Of a DNA stretch of 64,000 nt, positions 59,761 through 64,000 are shown one piece after another. This DNA is from Magnetococcales bacterium (lineage in GTDB: Bacteria > Pseudomonadota > Magnetococcia > Magnetococcales > UBA8363). The position numbers and the translations under genes were made by a program. Each line of letters starts with the position of its first letter. Positions within the stretch are counted from its first letter, which is position 1. The notes beneath the pieces are model-generated. The model was not told where the DNA came from, searched no databases, and saw nothing but the letters and a program-made list of their open reading frames with translations. The stretch lies in contig PEAK01000005.1 of assembly GCA_002753515.1 (NCBI GenBank), forward strand, positions 1-64,000, given 5' to 3'.

Positions 59761-62700
59761 TCAAGGATCAACCGTGCTGGCGGGAGCGGCGACGCGAAAG
59801 CTCAGGGTGTCGAAGCGGTTGACTGCATGGCTCCTGTAGCGCAAGGCAGCGCGAAGAAACGCAGCCGGGTTGTCCCAGGACCCGCCCCTGACAGGGCGAA
59901 CATTTCCATCGTCTGTGCTGACAACGGGATCTTGAGCCGGTGAACTCCCACTACGTTTTCGGTAAGCGTTTCTATCCCAATCATCCTGGCACCACTCCCA
60001 GACGTTACCTGCCAGATCGAGATGACCGAAGGGTCCACGACCAGCGGGATAGTGTCCCACCAATGATGGTTTGCCGTTGTTCCTGCCCATGTCAAAACAG
60101 GCCAACTTTTTTGTAGGTTCTTTATCGCCCCAAGGGTAACGGAGACTCTCCTTACCCCGTGCGGCATACTCCCTTTGCGCCTCGCTGGGTAGAAAAATTA
60201 TCTGACCCGACTCCCGGGTGAGCCAGGCACAAAAAGTCATGGCATCATGCCAATCTACCCCTACTACCGGTTGTCGGGGGTCGGCAAATCTTTGCTCGCG
60301 CCAATAGCCAGGTTCCTGGTGTTTTGCCGCTTTGAGAAAAAGAGCATACTGTTGGTTGGTCACCGGCATTTCCGCCAAATAGAAGGGCGAGAGGATGACC
60401 TGATGTTCCGGTTTCTCGTCGTCGTCTCCATTGTTGTCTCCCATGGTAAAGACTCCTCCAGGTACTGGCAACAAACGCAGACCCGGCATGGGTTCCAGAA
60501 TGAGTAAGTCGATACTTTTCCGAATAATCCCTGTTGGGGTACCCACAGATTTATCACGGGGGGGCGATTTGATTTTCAGTGAAGGGCTTTGTTTGATATC
60601 TCTTTCCCCGTTCAAGTGTTGCACAAGTTGGGTAACAACTTTTTGCAGATCGTTTGAGCGCCCATCCACCTGGATGAGGTTTTCCCATTTGACGAGCGAT
60701 GCTGGATCTACCGGACTATCTGGCAACAACAGGGTGAACAACCGACAATGGTTACCTAAATACATCAATCCATCCTCGGTATCCGCCTCCGCAAGCGCAT
60801 GTCCATTCCCAGCCAGAAAAAGGATAAAACGGCATTTTTGCCGAATCTCATCCAAATGTTGCAGCCAGTCATGAACAGCCCAGTCCCGTTCATTTTTCGG
60901 CCAGGGATGCCATCCCGCCCGGGTTGACAATAGAGAAGCCAGTTGATCGGCGACCGTTTCATCCACAGGGGCATGGATCAAGAGCAGGTCGAATTTCTTT
61001 TTCGTACCCTCCGTATCCTCCCCCAGAAGACCCTTTGCCAGTCCAGAGACGTTGGGGTTGGCATGCCCTTTAAGAGTTGCCGCCGCCTGTAGCACATCGG
61101 GGTCAGTCACCCCGTTGAGCAAGCGCAATAGTGCTGTTAGTTCTCCAACCTTAGTTTTGTTATCCTTGAGTGAGGCAACAAACACGGAATAATCAGGTTG
61201 CACCGCCTCGGTCAGCATGGTCCGCATCAGTTCGTTGCGGCTTTCCTCCAGGATACCCGGTAACAACCGCTTCATCATCGGCGCAAACAGCCTGTATCCC
61301 GGGATGGCGACCAGCAACAACAACACTTCCCGCCACCAGTTCTCATCCGCCTGCCCAGCCAGAATATTCAACAACCCATCACCTTCCGACATGACCACAT
61401 GCCGTGCCGCCAAATATTCCTGCAAACCCAGGTGCATGAAGCCGTATTGTTTCTGTGCGTATTCGATGAAAATACCGGTATCCCGGTTGAGCCACTCCAA
61501 AATGGCAAGTCCTGTCGGGGCATCCTTCTTTCCTGCAAGTTGTTGTTCGGCAAAATTGGCAAACTCCAACTGTCTGACATTATCCCGCCGTTTTTCTTGG
61601 TGAAGTTTCCAGGCCAAAGGTTGCAGGATATCCATGGCTGCTTGCAAATCCAATAACGGCTCCACGTCTGCTTGCTCGCGACGCCACTTGTTCAGCATGA
61701 TCTCCAGGCATTTTTGGTAAAATGCCGCCCGGTTTCTCGGAATCTCTCCCCCCCTGAGGACGACCAGGCACAGCAAGGTGAGCAGCAAGGGATTGCCCAT
61801 CAATAGCTTGATGCGTTGGTCAGCAAAGGCTGTTTTATCCATGGTACCGAGCAATCGCAGGGAACGGTTCTTTGCCTCTGTTGCTTGCGCATCGCCCATA
61901 TGTTTGCAGGCTTCGTCAAACCAGACGTGAACGAATTCCTCTACCCGTTGTCCGTCCAGGGGTTTGACATCCAAAGGAAAAAAATTCTCTAATCGTACGT
62001 TACCTTCATACCCCGCATAACGGCAGGAGACGATAGCGTAGATGTTTCTTTCCTGAAAGCCAACCAACTGGCCAGCGATACGTTCTGCTACCCGAGCCCG
62101 CAACTTGGAATCGGCAATTTCATCCAAACCATCAAACAGCAACAACAGATTGCCCGATTCCCAAAGATTACGTTTGAACTCCCCTGGGAAACGCCCGCCG
62201 GATAATTCCCGCAATTCCTTGTTGATGTAATGGATTAATGGCTGATGCAAATATTCCTCGGTAAAATGACGCAACCTTAGAAAAATCGGTTTCATGCCGT
62301 GGGGTAGAGCCAATTGTTCTGATCCTTGCTTGAGGCAAAGATGGAGGATTTTTTTCAGGGAGGTCGTTTTGCCCGCCCCCGGTTCACCAAACAACACCAC
62401 GCATTGCCTGAGCTTTCCATCTTTGTCCTTGAAGATATCCTTCAATTCCACATCGCCAAAGCTTTGTTCCCTGGCTTTATCGCCCAGACTCTTTGTGAGT
62501 CTACTTTCAAGATCGACGCCGAAGGCCCGTTGCGAGATACGTAGAGGGATGAAGACCCGCTCTAAATCCAGTGAAATATCACCCCCCTCCACCCCCAACA
62601 GCGACACCTGGCTAAATTTGGCCAATGCCCAATCTGAATAAGTGCTTTTCTTTGTGTCCTCAATAATCTTTTCTTGTTTGGGTTGTGGCTTATTGGCTAG

Positions 62701-63186
62701 TTCGCGGATGCGATGATTTAAATTCTTGAAAATTAGCTTTTGTTCAACTTCTGACATCTGTTCCAACGTTCGTTGCGGTGTGGCGAACCCCTGAAGGGAG
62801 GTCAGTTTTCTGGTTTCATCCGTATTGGAAAGGGTAAAAGGGAAGCGGGTCTCTTCGGCATCTGAAGGGCTAACAAAGACGAGAAGAATTGTTAGTGTCT
62901 TCTTTTCCCAAGCATCAACAAGTGGCGGCAACTCCTTTTCCCAAATAAAATCGGAGGCCAGGAAGGCTTGCGATATAAAAAGAACAGCGACATTGGCCTC
63001 ACGGATAGCTTGGTTGATTTCTACTTCCCATTCGTGTCCCGTTTTGATGCCGCCGTCATGCCAAACAGTGGCCAACCCTTCCCGTTCCAATGTCTTGGCA
63101 AAAGGAAGGAAGCCTTTCAATATCTTGGCATCGGCATGGCTGTAACTTATGAAAACTTTTGCGTTTGGCATGTCCGGGGTATCCAT
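59761..63186 (-). CDS. DGR target 2: TIR-NACHT-FGE-sulfatase protein
   Basis: The 1141-residue protein is a second NLR-like receptor. A TIR domain (about 8-130) begins KVFISYSHAD and keeps the acidic residue of the SDFIWEKEL helix (E85), the position of the catalytic Glu in NADase TIRs. NACHT follows with Walker A GEPGAGKT (about 268-275) and Walker B LLLFDGLDEI (about 345-355). A further alpha/beta domain (about 720-860, FDLLLIHAPVDE) may be a second TIR-like fold. The FGE-sulfatase domain (about 900-1141) ends in VR2. I infer ligand-triggered NAD depletion or signalling. The gene starts 28 bp after glyS on the same strand; Met6 is an alternative start. Confidence 0.87.
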   Translation of the reverse strand: MDTPDMPNAKVFISYSHADAKILKGFLPFAKTLEREGLATVWHDGGIKTGHEWEVEINQAIREANVAVLFISQAFLASDFIWEKELPPLVDAWEKKTLTILLVFVSPSDAEETRFPFTLSNTDETRKLTSLQGFATPQRTLEQMSEVEQKLIFKNLNHRIRELANKPQPKQEKIIEDTKKSTYSDWALAKFSQVSLLGVEGGDISLDLERVFIPLRISQRAFGVDLESRLTKSLGDKAREQSFGDVELKDIFKDKDGKLRQCVVLFGEPGAGKTTSLKKILHLCLKQGSEQLALPHGMKPIFLRLRHFTEEYLHQPLIHYINKELRELSGGRFPGEFKRNLWESGNLLLLFDGLDEIADSKLRARVAERIAGQLVGFQERNIYAIVSCRYAGYEGNVRLENFFPLDVKPLDGQRVEEFVHVWFDEACKHMGDAQATEAKNRSLRLLGTMDKTAFADQRIKLLMGNPLLLTLLCLVVLRGGEIPRNRAAFYQKCLEIMLNKWRREQADVEPLLDLQAAMDILQPLAWKLHQEKRRDNVRQLEFANFAEQQLAGKKDAPTGLAILEWLNRDTGIFIEYAQKQYGFMHLGLQEYLAARHVVMSEGDGLLNILAGQADENWWREVLLLLVAIPGYRLFAPMMKRLLPGILEESRNELMRTMLTEAVQPDYSVFVASLKDNKTKVGELTALLRLLNGVTDPDVLQAAATLKGHANPNVSGLAKGLLGEDTEGTKKKFDLLLIHAPVDETVADQLASLLSTRAGWHPWPKNERDWAVHDWLQHLDEIRQKCRFILFLAGNGHALAEADTEDGLMYLGNHCRLFTLLLPDSPVDPASLVKWENLIQVDGRSNDLQKVVTQLVQHLNGERDIKQSPSLKIKSPPRDKSVGTPTGIIRKSIDLLILEPMPGLRLLPVPGGVFTMGDNNGDDDEKPEHQVILSPFYLAEMPVTNQQYALFLKAAKHQEPGYWREQRFADPRQPVVGVDWHDAMTFCAWLTRESGQIIFLPSEAQREYAARGKESLRYPWGDKEPTKKLACFDMGRNNGKPSLVGHYPAGRGPFGHLDLAGNVWEWCQDDWDRNAYRKRSGSSPAQDPVVSTDDGNVRPVRGGSWDNPAAFLRAALRYRSHAVNRFDTLSFRVAAPASTVDP
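59773..59889 (-). other. DGR variable repeat VR2
   Basis: The 117-bp 3' segment of the TIR-NACHT gene aligns without gaps to TR. Sixteen positions differ, 10 of them at template adenines. The others are mostly third-codon-position changes plus one codon (CAC against TTT) changed at all three positions. The altered codons map to the same AAC/GAC positions as in VR1, with different residues. Confidence 0.9.
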
Positions 63187-63214
63187 GATAAAGATACAGG
63201 CCTTTCACTTTTGG

Positions 63215-64000
63215 TCACAAACGGCTGATATCGGCCACTTTGTAGAAGGCGCCGCGTACCCGGGCAAGTAATGCCAAACGATTCAGTCGCTTGCCCATGT
63301 CCGGGTCCATGACCATGATCTGATCAAAGAACGTGTCGATCCCTGCCCGTAAACCGGCCAGATGACCAAGGGCGTGGGCATAGTTGCCGTGCTGAATGGC
63401 GGCATCCACCTGTTGTTCGACTTCGACCAAACGCCCGAGGAGTTCGCCTTCGGCGGGTTCGGTGAATTGGGCAGGATCCAGGGGGTGGTGTTGCCAATTT
63501 TCCGTAGCCTTGGAAAGAATGTTGGCAATACGTTTGTTGGCCGCCACCAGTGCCCCGTAGGATTCCATCGTTCTGAACTGGTTGAGGGCGACGATACGTT
63601 CGCGTATATCGTAACAATCATCAAGCCCCAATGTTTGCACCGCTTCGATCAGGTCGTAGTCAAAGCCGCTGGTTTTAAGGTGGTTTTGCAAGCGTCCATC
63701 AAAAAATGCCGTCAAATTGTCCACTGTCTGCTGCCGATTGTTGGTCAATACGCCTGGTGCGAAGGCATCGTAGGCCGATTCCATCAGGGTAACCCAATGG
63801 AACCGGACACCACCATCGTCCAGCAACATGCGAATGATGCCCAAAGCGGCACGACGCAAAGCAAAGGGATCTTTGGTGCCAGTGGGGACCAGACCGATAC
63901 CGAAGCATCCCGCCAGGGTATCCAGTTTGTCGGCCAGGGAAACCAGGCGGCCCTCCAGGCTTTCCGGCACGCTGTCCGCCGCACCCATGGGCCGGTAATG
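63215..64000 (-). CDS. glyS: Glycyl-tRNA synthetase beta subunit (C-terminal part)
   Basis: GlyS is the large subunit of the alpha2beta2 glycyl-tRNA synthetase that charges tRNA-Gly in most proteobacteria. The frame is open to the window edge and reads HYRPMGAADSVPESLEGRLV, a conserved GlyS segment, then DPFALRRAALGIIRML and a C-terminal anticodon-binding region ending VRGAFYKVADIS. The window holds about the last 260 codons. The preceding part and the alpha-subunit gene glyQ, normally upstream, lie outside. It is unrelated to the neighbouring TIR-NACHT gene. Confidence 0.93.
   Translation of the reverse strand, partial: HYRPMGAADSVPESLEGRLVSLADKLDTLAGCFGIGLVPTGTKDPFALRRAALGIIRMLLDDGGVRFHWVTLMESAYDAFAPGVLTNNRQQTVDNLTAFFDGRLQNHLKTSGFDYDLIEAVQTLGLDDCYDIRERIVALNQFRTMESYGALVAANKRIANILSKATENWQHHPLDPAQFTEPAEGELLGRLVEVEQQVDAAIQHGNYAHALGHLAGLRAGIDTFFDQIMVMDPDMGKRLNRLALLARVRGAFYKVADISRL

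Overview
The window is from a Gram-negative, proteobacterium-like chromosome. It carries a complete twin-arginine translocase set, three inner-membrane type II secretion genes, exported thiol and carbonic-anhydrase enzymes and several c-di-GMP proteins. The mix would fit a magnetotactic-type lineage (Magnetococcia) or a related deep-branching proteobacterium, but no rRNA or other marker in view fixes this. Gene density is high. I found no tRNA, rRNA or CRISPR array.

Layout. 0.5-7.2 kb (mostly minus strand): ftsK, RNase J and tatC-tatB-tatA. 7.3-8.6 kb: mutM and a single-domain response regulator. 8.7-25 kb: a 1204-residue protein with two cyclic-nucleotide-binding domains, three c-di-GMP signalling proteins, gspLMN, a small phosphoesterase and a CNT nucleoside transporter. 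25-40 kb: small membrane proteins, an HPP protein, a methyltransferase, treZ, an odd GAPDH, a very large PPDK-like protein lacking its PEP barrel, tandem RatA-like genes, a DsbA-like protein, an exported beta-carbonic anhydrase and a parDE pair. 40-53 kb: SulP transporter, histidine kinase/sigma-54 activator pair, MFS permease, alpha-carbonic anhydrase, NUDIX hydrolase, argJ-yrfG and one of two paralogous coiled-coil/PD-(D/E)XK proteins.

53.5-63.2 kb is the most interesting part: a diversity-generating retroelement (DGR) with two target genes that face each other across the core cassette. Each target is an NLR-like STAND protein with an N-terminal signalling or effector domain (a class III nucleotide-cyclase-like domain in one, TIR in the other), a NACHT ATPase and a C-terminal FGE-sulfatase/C-type-lectin-like domain whose last ~39 codons are the variable repeat (VR). 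Between them lie an HTH gene, avd, the template repeat (TR), a structured spacer and the reverse transcriptase. VR1 differs from TR at 12 of 24 template adenines and 9 of 93 other sites; VR2 at 10 of 24 and 6 of 93. This is the adenine bias of mutagenic retrohoming. Each VR is followed by the same ~70-bp block with an 11-bp-stem hairpin, then by arrays of TTTGTCA/TGACAAA. The avd gene is split by a 146-bp MITE with TA target duplications. Removing the MITE and one TA on paper rejoins a 113-codon Avd with the expected C-terminus, so this DGR may be recently crippled.

The window also documents active small-element traffic. A 155-bp MITE is present in two copies that differ only at the last base; one copy splits a DUF1640-like gene that is also perfectly restored by excision on paper. 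A second MITE family sits in avd and downstream of the RT in opposite orientation, and a third inverted-repeat element lies just upstream of the cyclase-NACHT target. The window ends inside glyS.
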